A DNA stretch of 46,090 bases from Halolactibacillus miurensis (lineage in GTDB: Bacteria; Bacillota; Bacilli; Bacillales; Amphibacillaceae): positions 1-46,090 of the forward strand of contig NZ_FPAI01000023.1 in NCBI RefSeq assembly GCF_900116255.1, written 5' to 3'. Positions within the stretch are counted from its first letter, which is position 1. Every line of letters starts with the position of its first letter. A program made the translations under genes and the position numbers. Positions 37,544 to 46,079 of this stretch are shown piece by piece. Under the pieces are notes generated by a model. It saw only the letters and a list, made by a program, of their open reading frames with translations. It did no database searches and was not told the DNA's origin.

Positions 37544-39136
37544 GGCGGGATGACGGTAGACAATATTCCCATCAATAATAGTCATGTCAACCGCAATATC
37601 AGCAAGGTCATCAGTATTTACATGAAACGGGTTAGCTGCTAGGATGGTAAAATCTGCAGCATAACCTGTTTTTATTTGTCCTCTTGTCGCCTCTGTATGC
37701 GTTGCGATGGCACTTTTCTTTGTATAACTCTCAATCGCTTGATAGACGGTGAGCGCCTCTTCTTTCGTATAACTTTTCTCGTCATAGATCGGCCGTCGAT
37801 TCACAAACGCGGCAATGCCTTTGAGCGGTGACACATCTTCAATCGGTCCATCAGAACTCCCTAATATAGGAATACCGGATTGTGTTAAGGTATTAAATCG
37901 GTATAACTGTCGGGCGCGTTTTTCTCCCACGCGGTCGATGATCCACGGGAAATCTGAACTTACAAATAGCGGCTGAACATCTAACACAATCGGGACGTCT
38001 TGCATAAGCCCTATTGCTTTATCACTCACAAGTGAGGCGTGAATCACCCGGTCCGGTAACGAACTGGTGGATGGGTATTGTTTTAATAACTTTACAAGCG
38101 TTTCGATAGCCCTGTCACCAATGGTATGCGCGGCAAGAGCTAAGTGATGCTTTCGAGCCGTCTTGATTAACGCTTCTAATTCTGCTTCTTCATGGATATA
38201 CAAGCCCGAAGTTGTGTCATCATCACTATAGGGTGCGTTTAACCACGCCGTACGACCACCAAACGCCCCGTCTACAAATATTTTCATCGCCCCAAACGTA
38301 TAATAAGATAGAGCTTGGCTTTTTGAAGGATCTGATAAATAATCGGTTAAGACATCGTGATGCACAAGGGCATGTGTTTTAAACGGTGTTCGATTTTCCT
38401 GTATGTGAGCTTTAAATGCTGCGGTGACTTTCTTATAACTCTCTGGACCAAAATAGCTAAGGTCTTCGGTATCACCGCCAACTAATCCTTTGGAGACGAG
38501 ATGATCAATACTTAAACCGATCATGCGCTTTAAATAAGCGACATCTTTCTCGGGCTCACTTCGTTTAATGAGCTCTTGAGCCGTATCTTTAAAATAACCG
38601 GTTAATCGTCCACTATCATCTTTTCCAATGTAGCCACCAATCGGTGTTGGTGTCTCACGCGTGATGCCTGCGAGGGTGATGGCTAACTGATTGGCGACAA
38701 GGGCATGGCGACAAACCCGGGTAAGTACGATCGGGTGTTTCGTTGAAATCGCATCAAGTTCTAACCGGTCAATGATGCGCGTATCGTCCCACTGATTATC
38801 ATTAAACCCTTCAGCAATTAGCCACTCCCCTGGTTGCAGCGTTTTAACCTTCTTTTCGATTGCTTCAAGCACAGCTTGGCGTGACTGAATCCCCGATAAG
38901 TCAAGACGATCGAGCTTTTCACCTAACCAGACCAAATGTACATGGTTATCAACGAAACCCGGAAATACTGTTGCCCCTTGTAAATCAATAATTTTGTCGG
39001 TAGATTCTATGTAACTTTCCGCTTCTTGTCTATTACCTGCATATAAAATGTTACCCGATTCAATTACAATGGCTTCGACAGTGTCCTCAAAATCGACCAT
39101 CGTATAAAACGTCCCGTTTATCATCAGTATTCGCAC
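37538..39136 (-). CDS. ytcJ: YtcJ-type metal-dependent amidohydrolase
   Basis: This amidohydrolase 3 family protein of 532 residues has the N-terminal beta sandwich, then the metal-binding H-x-H at His65 and His67 (GFVDNHVHLVWLG), a later His block (LALAAHTIGDRAIETLVKLL), VIHASLVSD and the Asp block GSSDGPIEDVSPLKGI. The family hydrolyses C-N or related bonds in small molecules; the substrate of YtcJ is unknown. The start is GTG at 39136 with GGAGTG 8 bases upstream. No signal peptide is seen. It is convergent with nadK2, overlapping by 6 bases, without an intervening terminator. Confidence 0.9.
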   Translation of the reverse strand: MRILMINGTFYTMVDFEDTVEAIVIESGNILYAGNRQEAESYIESTDKIIDLQGATVFPGFVDNHVHLVWLGEKLDRLDLSGIQSRQAVLEAIEKKVKTLQPGEWLIAEGFNDNQWDDTRIIDRLELDAISTKHPIVLTRVCRHALVANQLAITLAGITRETPTPIGGYIGKDDSGRLTGYFKDTAQELIKRSEPEKDVAYLKRMIGLSIDHLVSKGLVGGDTEDLSYFGPESYKKVTAAFKAHIQENRTPFKTHALVHHDVLTDYLSDPSKSQALSYYTFGAMKIFVDGAFGGRTAWLNAPYSDDDTTSGLYIHEEAELEALIKTARKHHLALAAHTIGDRAIETLVKLLKQYPSTSSLPDRVIHASLVSDKAIGLMQDVPIVLDVQPLFVSSDFPWIIDRVGEKRARQLYRFNTLTQSGIPILGSSDGPIEDVSPLKGIAAFVNRRPIYDEKSYTKEEALTVYQAIESYTKKSAIATHTEATRGQIKTGYAADFTILAANPFHVNTDDLADIAVDMTIIDGNIVYRHPAL

Positions 39137-39191
39137 GTGTAATCACTCCGTCTGATTTTTACTTAAACGATAGCAGAATCTACGCGAAAAG

Positions 39192-39224
39192 AAAAGAGTA
39201 GCGCTTTATTAGCGCTACTCTTTT
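39192..39224. terminator. Bidirectional terminator after the spore protein gene
   Basis: A 14-bp stem (39192-39205 with 39211-39224) with a TTATT loop has T-runs on both sides. It ends the spore protein transcript and shields ytcJ from it. Confidence 0.88.
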
Positions 39225-39232
39225 TTAAATGC

Positions 39233-39460
39233 TTATTTAGATTGTGATTGACCTGGTGCTTGATTACTCATTTGTTGTTCAGCCATTTTTACTAAACGTT
39301 TAGTAATTTCGCCACCAACAGAACCGTTTTGACGTGCTGTTGTATCTGGACCAAGGTTGACACCAAACTCTTGTGCAATTTCATATTTCATTTGATCAAG
39401 GGCTTGATTTACACCAGGTACAACAAGACGATTTGAGCTTCGATTTGAATTCCCTGTCAT
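39233..39460 (-). CDS. Alpha/beta-type small acid-soluble spore protein
   Basis: These proteins coat spore DNA and protect it from UV; the protease GPR digests them at germination. The 75 residues show the family signature: [27 protein letters not shown] with the GPR region at YEIA-EFGV, then [22 protein letters not shown] Gln- and Ser-rich tail follows. The place between ytcJ and thiI is that of sspA in B. subtilis. A sigma-G-like promoter lies upstream (39490-39519), and GAGGTG precedes the ATG. It is the clearest sign of sporulation capacity in the window. Confidence 0.95.
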   Translation of the reverse strand: MTGNSNRSSNRLVVPGVNQALDQMKYEIAQEFGVNLGPDTTARQNGSVGGEITKRLVKMAEQQMSNQAPGQSQSK

Positions 39461-39489
39461 GTCGTTTCACCTCCTCTTTACTACACCGT

Positions 39490-39519
39490 TAATATGTGTC
39501 AGACCGAGGGAAACGATAC
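39490..39519 (-). promoter_or_regulatory. Sigma-G/F-like promoter of the spore protein gene
   Basis: On the minus strand GTATC (39515-39519), an 18-base spacer and CATATTA (39490-39496) fit the forespore sigma factor consensus (GHATR, CATNHTA) with one mismatch. Confidence 0.6.
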
Positions 39520-39586
39520 AGAAAAAACAATAGTAGTTATTGCCAACTTTTAATTTTTTTAAACATGTTTATCAACATTCTTTATG

Positions 39587-40789
39587 TTAAAATAAATCAT
39601 CGACTTCAGGTTCTTCGTTATCAAACGGTTTAATCGTGACGACTTCAGTATCATTGATACATGCTTCAATATCTGCCGTTAAATCAAGTAAGCCTTCAAA
39701 GTATTCGACTTTATCTTTTTTCGGTTTTGTTTTTGGTGCATTTGGTACAAAAACGGTACAACAGTCATCAAACGGACGAATAGAAATCGGATACGTGCCA
39801 ATCTCTTCAGCAATTGACATGATCTCACTTTTATCCATCGCAACGAGTGGTCGCATAATCGGATAATTGGTGATTGCATTAATCGCATGCATGCTTTCCA
39901 TCGTTTGACTGGCAACTTGTCCTAAACTTTCACCTGTCGTGATAGAAAGAATTTCATTTTTCGCGGCGATTTGTTCAGCAATCTTTAACATCATGCGGCG
40001 CATCACCGTCATCGAATAACCGTGTGGAATCTCACGGTGTAATTTTTGTTGTAAGGCTGTAAAGGGAACGATATGAACGTTAATCTCCCCACCATAAGTT
40101 GTTAATTCTTTCGTTAAGTCTAATACTTTTTGTTTCGCCCCTTCACTCGTATAAGGCGGCGAGAAAAAGTGCACCATTTCAAGTCTTACCCCGCGCTGCA
40201 TCATTAAGTAACCAGCGACCGGACTATCAAAACCACCGGACAGTAGCAACAATGTTTTTCCGGCTGTACCCACTGGCAATCCTTTACGTCCAGGAATCTT
40301 TTCTGATGTCACGTAAGTGGCCTCTGGTCTAATATCAACGTGTATTTCCACATCCGGTTGATGGACGTCGACCGTAATCCCATCCGTATTTCTTAATAGA
40401 TGCCCACCCAACAATTGATTCATTTGCTGCGAATCAATTGGGAACGTCTTGTCTGCTCGTTTCGTTGTGACTTTAAATGTTTTAACATCGGCTGCTTCAG
40501 TTAAAGCAAACAGTGCTGCTTCCTTAATCGCTTCTTCTTCGTTATCCACTTTAATCGCTAAACTCATCGTTTGAATCCCAAAGATCCGTTGTAAAATCGG
40601 AATGAGTGGTGCCGGATCTATCCCATTTAAATAGATACTTAAACGATCTCTTGTTGTTTTAATTTTGATTTCTGGATAAGCTTTTAAATGATGACGAATA
40701 TTTTCATGTAGACGATTATAAAAGACTTTACGATTTTTTCCTTTAAGTGATAACTCGCCGTAGCGAATTAATATATGATCATATTGCAT
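39587..40789 (-). CDS. thiI: tRNA 4-thiouridine synthase ThiI
   Basis: ThiI adenylates U8 of tRNA and receives sulfur to make 4-thiouridine. In other species it also serves thiamine synthesis. The 400 residues comprise an N-terminal ferredoxin-like part with a THUMP domain (about 60-165) and a PP-loop ATPase with SGGFDS at 184-189. A C-terminal rhodanese domain is absent, as usual in Bacillus, so sulfur is expected to come straight from the desulfurase encoded 5 bases upstream (nifZ). The conserved Cys-rich pocket includes DDCCTVF near residue 340. Confidence 0.95.
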   Translation of the reverse strand: MQYDHILIRYGELSLKGKNRKVFYNRLHENIRHHLKAYPEIKIKTTRDRLSIYLNGIDPAPLIPILQRIFGIQTMSLAIKVDNEEEAIKEAALFALTEAADVKTFKVTTKRADKTFPIDSQQMNQLLGGHLLRNTDGITVDVHQPDVEIHVDIRPEATYVTSEKIPGRKGLPVGTAGKTLLLLSGGFDSPVAGYLMMQRGVRLEMVHFFSPPYTSEGAKQKVLDLTKELTTYGGEINVHIVPFTALQQKLHREIPHGYSMTVMRRMMLKIAEQIAAKNEILSITTGESLGQVASQTMESMHAINAITNYPIMRPLVAMDKSEIMSIAEEIGTYPISIRPFDDCCTVFVPNAPKTKPKKDKVEYFEGLLDLTADIEACINDTEVVTIKPFDNEEPEVDDLF

Positions 40790-40794
40790 AGTTT

Positions 40795-41934
40795 CTACCC
40801 CATAACTTGACTAAGATCTCTTAGTATTTTTTGTAGCGCTCGGTAAAAGAGTTCGATTTCTCCTTCCGAATTCTGATAAGAAAAGCTAATTCTTAAAGCT
40901 GACTTTGTACGATTAGCTGGTAAGTTAATCGCTTTTAAAACAGCACTCTCGTCCGGACTTTTAGATGCACAAGCGGACTTTGTTGAGACGAAAATCCGAC
41001 GTTCTTCTAAAGCGTGTACAATGACTTCTGGTTTATAGCCTGGTACAGAAAAGTTAATAATATGCGGCGCAGCATCTTCCGGTGTATTAATAACCACTTG
41101 TTTAAGTGAAGATAAACGAGAAATAAGATGTGCTTTTAATTCATGTAGATGGTTTGGATGATGCATTTGTTGTTCACTCACCATCCGCATCGCTTTGACT
41201 AATGACACAATACCGGCAATATTCTCTGTACCTGAGCGCAAATTCCCTTGTTGACCACCACCATGAAAAAGGGGAAATAATTGAACATTTTCTTTCAAAT
41301 ATAATAACCCTGTTCCTTTAAGTCCGTGTATTTTATGACCTGATAGTGACAACATATCGATACGGGCGCGTGTAATATCTAATTCAACTTTCCCGTACCC
41401 TTGGACGTGATCGACATGAAAGAAAGTATATTTTTTCGGTGCTAGAAACTCACCAATGGCTTGAACCGGTTGAATTGTCCCGAGTTCATTATTAATATGC
41501 ATCACCGATACAAGAATTGTATCTTCACGTACCGCTCGTTTGATCGCTTCTAATTTCACAATACCTGATGCATCGACTGGTACATAAGTTACTTCAAAAC
41601 CAAGCGTCTCAAGCGCTTTAAATGCCTCAAGGACGGATGGGTGTTCAATCGTTGTTGTGACTAAATGTTTGCCATGTTTTTGGTAACGAAGGGCAATGCC
41701 CTTAATAGCTAAATTATTTGATTCTGTTCCACCTGATGTGAAAATAATTTCTTGATTACTGACACCGAGCATATTCGCTGCTTGTTCATATGCTTTACGC
41801 AACAATTTATCGGCATCGTAGCCAAGTTGATGTTGACTTGATGGATTGCCGTAATAATTTTCAGACACGGTTTGATAACTTTCAATAACCTCTTCATGCG
41901 GTTTGGTCGTAGCACTATTATCAAAATAAATCAT
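40795..41934 (-). CDS. nifZ: NifZ-type cysteine desulfurase
   Basis: The enzyme uses pyridoxal phosphate to take sulfur from cysteine and, next to thiI, supplies tRNA thiolation. The 379 residues have the PLP Lys201 in LSLSGHKIHG, the His98 stacking residue and the persulfide Cys322 in STKSACASKS. MIYFDNSATTKP is a typical start. No good ribosome site lies just before the ATG at 41934. Instead a 14-codon frame (41934-41978) overlaps it as TGATG, and a hairpin lies over that frame, so translation may be coupled to it. The operon continues with thiI. Confidence 0.94.
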   Translation of the reverse strand: MIYFDNSATTKPHEEVIESYQTVSENYYGNPSSQHQLGYDADKLLRKAYEQAANMLGVSNQEIIFTSGGTESNNLAIKGIALRYQKHGKHLVTTTIEHPSVLEAFKALETLGFEVTYVPVDASGIVKLEAIKRAVREDTILVSVMHINNELGTIQPVQAIGEFLAPKKYTFFHVDHVQGYGKVELDITRARIDMLSLSGHKIHGLKGTGLLYLKENVQLFPLFHGGGQQGNLRSGTENIAGIVSLVKAMRMVSEQQMHHPNHLHELKAHLISRLSSLKQVVINTPEDAAPHIINFSVPGYKPEVIVHALEERRIFVSTKSACASKSPDESAVLKAINLPANRTKSALRISFSYQNSEGEIELFYRALQKILRDLSQVMG

Positions 41935-41989
41935 CAGTGGTTACTACTCAAAATATGGATAGACGCTTCACGAAACACCTATCGAGTAG
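41934..41989 (-). promoter_or_regulatory. Candidate leader peptide and hairpin in front of nifZ
   Basis: On the minus strand, AGGAGAGG lies 11 bases before GTG at 41978, which opens VFREASIHILSSNH; its TGA overlaps the nifZ ATG (TGATG). CTACTC/GAGTAG (41984-41989 with 41944-41949) and GATAG/CTATC (41979-41983 with 41958-41962) fold over the frame. nifZ has no strong ribosome site of its own. A coupled leader is an inference. Confidence 0.4.
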
Positions 41990-42177
41990 CCTCTCCTTTC
42001 TTCCTTAGAGACTTATAAACCACACCAGTATTTTCTCTAGCGTCGTTATACACTATATAGTTCTTTTTATATTCATACCATTAGACATTCAACCATATTC
42101 CCTGGTTAAATTCAAGTCATACTCCTGTCTTAATAAGCGCTTAACGCATTCTACGCATTCACTCTCTCATTAAAACA

Positions 42178-42205
42178 GCCTCAAACGTTGGTAATTGTTT
42201 GAGGC
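42178..42205 (-). terminator. Rho-independent terminator after the 42217-42570 gene
   Basis: A 9-bp perfect stem (42178-42186 with 42197-42205) is followed on the minus strand by TGTTTTAA. It ends the ezrA transcript, so nifZ must have its own promoter between about 42000 and 42170. Confidence 0.85.
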
Positions 42206-42216
42206 ATATACGTATG

Positions 42217-42570
42217 CTATTCACTTATTCCTAGCGCAATTAGAAGTTGATCAACGGACACTGGCTGATCCTTTTCAAAAGAATAAAGGATGTCATTGGT
42301 TGGACTACTTGCCTGCTGATAAATATTATCAGCTGTCTCATTCGTTGTCTCTTCATTCGTTACATCATTTGTTGATTCATCGGTAACGGCTTGTTCTATC
42401 ATCTCAAACCGTTTCATTGAAGCGGCGTATTCAGTATACTCTGGTACAACAAGCGCTTCAACCTCGCGAAAGTTATATGTTGGTGTTTGCTGAGTTACGT
42501 AAATCACACCAAACGCTCCCCAAATGGTTAAAGTAAAAATCACCATACTGATGATTGAAAAAACTTTCAT
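42217..42570 (-). CDS. Unknown membrane-anchored protein downstream of ezrA
   Basis: The 117-residue protein has one hydrophobic segment at about 5-25 (FSIISMVIFTLTIWGAFGVIYV) and an external part that is strongly acidic. Residues 60-85 form a Thr/Asn/Glu-rich low-complexity stretch (DESTNDVTNEETTNETADN). I recognise no family. GGAGGG precedes its ATG, 20 bases after the ezrA stop, and a terminator follows, so it is co-transcribed with ezrA. A role at the division site is possible only by context. Confidence 0.6.
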   Translation of the reverse strand: MKVFSIISMVIFTLTIWGAFGVIYVTQQTPTYNFREVEALVVPEYTEYAASMKRFEMIEQAVTDESTNDVTNEETTNETADNIYQQASSPTNDILYSFEKDQPVSVDQLLIALGISE

Positions 42571-42590
42571 CCCAAGTCCCTCCTGCTAAA

Positions 42591-44294
42591 TCAGTAAGGT
42601 AACTCTATGCGTTCTTCTAATCGTTGAACCGCACCTGGTGCAACTTCTTCAAGCGCTTGAGCCGATAATTCTAACGCCTCTTCATAATGTTCTTGATAGA
42701 AAAGTTGCTCTGCTTCAAGTAACTTAGCTTGAAGCATCGGATATTGACTTCGGTAACGATTCGCATACTGAATTACTCTCTCTGTTAAGTAAGCTTGTTC
42801 AATCATAAGTTGAACCTTCTCATTTAATATATCGACATTGGAGTGTAATTCTTTAATTTTTGTAGTCACTTGCCCCATGTTGAGCGGCTGTTCATGCAGT
42901 AAACCTTGGATTGTCTCGATAAGCACATGATTATCTGTACACTGCTTTTTAATATAATCAGGAATACCAGGCAGATTACTTTTCTCTAAACGCTTTTCTA
43001 GATCAAACAACGCTCGCTTTTTTGTTTCTACTACTTGTTTTGCTTCGAGCTCATCACTGCGGATAGAGCGGACTTGATCTCTAAACTCGACATGTGATTC
43101 CTTAAACTTCTTCAAATCACCTTGGTTTAATTCTAATTGTTCTTTTAAACTTAAATACGTCTGATTAACAGAAGCTAAGCTATTGAGTAGTTGGTTATGA
43201 TCTTTCTCAAGTTGGTGCATCCATTTTTCTAGATTTTCATATAGTTCTAAATCAGACCCTTCCAGTAAATACGTTTGCTGCAATGTTTTCACTTCTTCGT
43301 CGGTTAGAACGAAATCTTCACTTGCTGCTTGTACGTCTTCTGTAAACTGATCCATATGATTTTCTAAGTAATGCTTAGCTTTTGCTTCCTTCTCAAGCAT
43401 GACATAAATCTCTTGAATCCGGTCTTCTGCTGCTTGTAACCAATCATAAACCGCTGGTTCATCCTTTTGTTCAATCTGACTGATATACGTTTTTAACTGT
43501 TTCTCCATATCTCTCAGTTCAGTTAATAACACATCGTCATTGATGCGATAGCCCTCTCGCTTCATCTCTTTAATACCATTTTTCAATTCCTGAATTTGTT
43601 CAGGTAAATCACGGGTCATCTTTTTATACAGCAGTGGAAACTCATCGATACGAAGACCAATGGTCTCTAGTGATACTTTAATCTTTTCAACATGTTGACG
43701 CGCTTCAAAATAATTACCGTCATCACACATCGCATAAAATTCTTCAATCGCTTGCTGTTCTTCGTCTAGTGCTTTTTCAAATCGTATTTCAGCTGAGCCA
43801 TATAAATGTTGATTTTCTAATAAGACGTGACGCCATTCTTTCAGAATAGGCGTGACTGTCTCAATCGCTTGACGACTTTGCTTCTCTGAATCTAATAAAT
43901 CTTCTAATTCTTTCAGGATGGTTTTAATCGTCTCTTCATTTTTCGTTAAAATCGATTCCACCGTCGCCAGATTCTTGTTGGCATACTTAATACGGAAACG
44001 ATCAGCTGCTTCTTCGGCATCGAATAAGTACTCTTCAATGTCAGGTAATTCTCGGGTTAAAATATGATCCCACGTCTCTTTCCAATGTTCAAATTTATCT
44101 TGGGTTTCACCTGATAAATTCAATGCCTTCACCCGTTGCAATTCAGCACTGACTTGCCGGTGCATCACATCCATTTTCCATGATTCTAATTGATCGACAC
44201 GATCATAAATACGTTTTCTTAAAATAAGGCCAATAATAATAATAGTTATGGCGATTAAAACCGCTCCAATTATGTAGGAAGTAAAGTCCCCCAT
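42591..44294 (-). CDS. ezrA: Septation ring formation regulator EzrA
   Basis: EzrA is a membrane-anchored, rod-like inhibitor and organiser of FtsZ rings in Firmicutes. The 567 residues begin with one transmembrane helix (about 6-24, SYIIGAVLIAITIIIIGLI) followed by long coiled coils to the C-terminus (spectrin-like repeats), for example LEQLKELEDLLDSEKQ-like and DLEKRLEKSNLPGIPDYI. The short N-terminal outside segment and the large cytoplasmic part fit the family. It lies between the nifZ-thiI operon and ytsP, as in B. subtilis. AAGGAGG precedes the ATG. Confidence 0.96.
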   Translation of the reverse strand: MGDFTSYIIGAVLIAITIIIIGLILRKRIYDRVDQLESWKMDVMHRQVSAELQRVKALNLSGETQDKFEHWKETWDHILTRELPDIEEYLFDAEEAADRFRIKYANKNLATVESILTKNEETIKTILKELEDLLDSEKQSRQAIETVTPILKEWRHVLLENQHLYGSAEIRFEKALDEEQQAIEEFYAMCDDGNYFEARQHVEKIKVSLETIGLRIDEFPLLYKKMTRDLPEQIQELKNGIKEMKREGYRINDDVLLTELRDMEKQLKTYISQIEQKDEPAVYDWLQAAEDRIQEIYVMLEKEAKAKHYLENHMDQFTEDVQAASEDFVLTDEEVKTLQQTYLLEGSDLELYENLEKWMHQLEKDHNQLLNSLASVNQTYLSLKEQLELNQGDLKKFKESHVEFRDQVRSIRSDELEAKQVVETKKRALFDLEKRLEKSNLPGIPDYIKKQCTDNHVLIETIQGLLHEQPLNMGQVTTKIKELHSNVDILNEKVQLMIEQAYLTERVIQYANRYRSQYPMLQAKLLEAEQLFYQEHYEEALELSAQALEEVAPGAVQRLEERIELPY

Positions 44295-44481
44295 ATAAAT
44301 CCTCCTTCAATCCAAGCATGTTGTTTTTTCTTTCTATTATGTATGACATCACACATCGTGTGATTGTTAAAATGTCCTTTTCAATGGTTATTCTTATCAT
44401 ACCATGAACAACCTATATTTGGCTAAAAAAAATCAAATTATTTCAGTTTTCACGATGGTTTTTCATGAATCGACAAATTCG

Positions 44482-44510
44482 TTGCGAAATCAAGTTAAGC
44501 ACGATATAAT
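44482..44510 (+). promoter_or_regulatory. Sigma-A-type promoter of ytsP
   Basis: -35 TTGCGA (44482-44487), a 17-base spacer and -10 TATAAT (44505-44510) lie about 37 bases before the ytsP start. Confidence 0.7.
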
Positions 44511-44546
44511 CACACAATAACAAAAGATTAAATAAGGGGGCTTATC

Positions 44547-45026
44547 ATGTTTGAACCGACAGCATACCATGCATCAAAAGAAAAAAATTATCAATTATTA
44601 ATTAAGCAGTTAGAAGCACTCATCGAAGATGAACCAGATCTCATTGCTAATCTTTCAAATTGTAGCGCGTTACTTAATCAATTCCTCGATGACGTCAATT
44701 GGGTAGGTTATTATTTAATGAAAGAAGACGAACTTGTCCTTGGTCCATTTCAAGGGTTACCTGCATGTGTCAGAATTAAAGTAGGGAGCGGCGTCTGCGG
44801 AACAGCTGTCTCTCTAAAATCGACCCAACGCATTGAGGATGTCCACGCCTTCCCAGGCCACATCGCCTGCGATGCTAATAGTAAATCTGAAATTGTTGTA
44901 CCGGTGATGAAAGATGATCAAGTGATTGGTGTACTTGATATTGATAGCCCATCACTTGACCGATTTGATGAGATTGATCAACGTTATTTAGAAATCTTCG
45001 TTCAAACGCTAGAAAAATACATTTAG
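44547..45026 (+). CDS. ytsP: Free methionine-(R)-sulfoxide reductase, GAF domain (YtsP)
   Basis: The enzyme reduces free methionine-R-sulfoxide, repairing oxidised methionine. The 159-residue GAF-domain protein keeps all three redox Cys: Cys74 in GLPACVRI, Cys84 in GSGVCGTAV and Cys108 in HIACDANSKSEIVVP, in the spacing of E. coli MsrC (84, 94, 118). The N-terminus (YQLLIKQLEALIEDEPDLIANLSNCSALL) is the family's helical cap. It lies between ezrA and rpsD, on the plus strand, with a clear promoter. Confidence 0.95.
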   Translation: MFEPTAYHASKEKNYQLLIKQLEALIEDEPDLIANLSNCSALLNQFLDDVNWVGYYLMKEDELVLGPFQGLPACVRIKVGSGVCGTAVSLKSTQRIEDVHAFPGHIACDANSKSEIVVPVMKDDQVIGVLDIDSPSLDRFDEIDQRYLEIFVQTLEKYI

Positions 45027-45050
45027 AAGCATCATTTTCTTAGATTTCAA

Positions 45051-45079
45051 TTGACAGATGACGTCTTTCGTCATATAAT
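45051..45079 (+). promoter_or_regulatory. Consensus sigma-A promoter of rpsD
   Basis: TTGACA (45051-45056), a 17-base spacer and TATAAT (45074-45079) are a perfect match. The predicted start is near 45086, leaving a leader of about 187 bases before rpsD. Confidence 0.9.
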
Positions 45080-45085
45080 AGACTT

Positions 45086-45260
45086 TGTGTAAAAAAAGGT
45101 AGCCTTTGTGAACCACCGGTTGTCCATTTTATTCCTTGGTCGATGAAGAGCAAGGTGTATCGTGTAACTCTCTGCTGCTGGAGCGATGGTACATGAAAAT
45201 AAAATGGCAGACGATTTCGGAACACATTATCTTGTTTTATGCAAAATCTAATTATAAAGG
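45086..45260 (+). ncRNA. S4-binding leader RNA of rpsD
   Basis: The leader folds around a 10-bp perfect outer stem (45124-45133 with 45198-45207). Inside lie CCTTG/CAAGG (45134-45138 with 45151-45155) and a TGTATCG arm pairing with CGATGGTACA near 45184-45193, and ACCACCGGTT could form a small hairpin or pseudoknot partner before it. In Bacillus free ribosomal protein S4 binds such a leader and lowers its own translation. Structure and position make this the expected autoregulatory element. Its exact 3' end is not fixed. Confidence 0.8.
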
Positions 45261-45272
45261 AGAGAATGCACT

Positions 45273-45875
45273 ATGGCTCGCTATACAGGTCCTGTATGGA
45301 AAAAGTCTCGTCGTCTCGGCATTTCATTAACTGGTACTGGTAAGGAGTTAGATAAACGCCCTTACGCACCTGGACAACATGGTCCAAACCAACGTAAAAA
45401 ATTATCTGAATACGGTTTACAATTACAAGAGAAGCAAAAGCTTCGTTTCATGTATGGTGTAAACGAGCGTCAATTCGCGACTTTATTTGAAAAGTCAGCA
45501 AAAATGCAAGGGGTACACGGTGAAAACTTCATGATTCTTCTTGAATCACGTTTAGATAACCTTGTTTACCGCTTAGGTCTTGCTCGTACGCGTCGTCAAG
45601 CACGTCAATTAGTAAACCATGGTCATATCACTGTTGATGGAAGTCGTGTTGACATTCCTTCATACAGCGTAACACCAGGTCAAGTTATCGCAGTTCGTGA
45701 AAAATCACAAAAGCTTACAATCATTGCGGATGCACTTGAAGCTAACGCTTTTGTACCTGAGTACGTAACTTTCGATGCTGATAAGCTAGAAGGTACTTAT
45801 TCACGTCTACCAGAACGTTCTGAATTACCAGCTGAAATTAACGAAGCACTTATCGTAGAATGGTACTCACGTTAA
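45273..45875 (+). CDS. rpsD: 30S ribosomal protein S4
   Basis: S4 nucleates assembly of the 30S subunit by binding 16S rRNA and lines the mRNA entry. The 200 residues show [28 protein letters not shown]-type sequence ([26 protein letters not shown]) and the S4 RNA-binding domain [30 protein letters not shown]. The zinc-binding Cys of some S4 proteins are absent, which is the C-minus form. AAGGAGAG precedes the ATG. It follows an S4 leader and ends at a strong terminator. tyrS, its usual neighbour, is not in the window. Confidence 0.98.
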   Translation: MARYTGPVWKKSRRLGISLTGTGKELDKRPYAPGQHGPNQRKKLSEYGLQLQEKQKLRFMYGVNERQFATLFEKSAKMQGVHGENFMILLESRLDNLVYRLGLARTRRQARQLVNHGHITVDGSRVDIPSYSVTPGQVIAVREKSQKLTIIADALEANAFVPEYVTFDADKLEGTYSRLPERSELPAEINEALIVEWYSR

Positions 45876-45900
45876 TTTTATTCTAAACGAATTAAGTATA

Positions 45901-45947
45901 AAAAAAGCCTTAGAAACGTTGATAAAACGATGTTTCAAGGCTTTTTT
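45901..45947 (+). terminator. Rho-independent terminator of rpsD
   Basis: AAAAAAGCCTT (45901-45911) pairs with AAGGCTTTTTT (45937-45947), with GAAAC/GTTTC and CGT/ACG pairing inside. Its T-run ends the rpsD transcript. Confidence 0.92.
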
Positions 45948-46001
45948 ATTGCTTTTGAAAATGTATAAAACGGACTAGTTTTTTGCTAAAAATCATGGTT
46001 G

Positions 46002-46079
46002 TATAATATTTGGTGTTGGTAAAGGGATTTTAAGTGAGACAGAGATTGCTCACTAAAATAACTCACTAGCACCTTTTTT
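46002..46079 (+). ncRNA. Candidate small RNA: promoter followed by a long hairpin and T-run
   Basis: TATAAT at 46002-46007 is followed by GGTGTTGGT (46012-46020), which pairs fully (with two G-U) with ACTAGCACC (46065-46073). Inside, ATTTTAAGTGAG (46027-46038) pairs with CTCACTAAAAT (46049-46059) with one bulge. Six T follow (46074-46079). A transcript from near 46013 would be an almost complete hairpin of about 65 bases. It has no open frame. The -35 is weak, and the window ends here, so a left end of an insertion sequence is an alternative. Confidence 0.45.
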
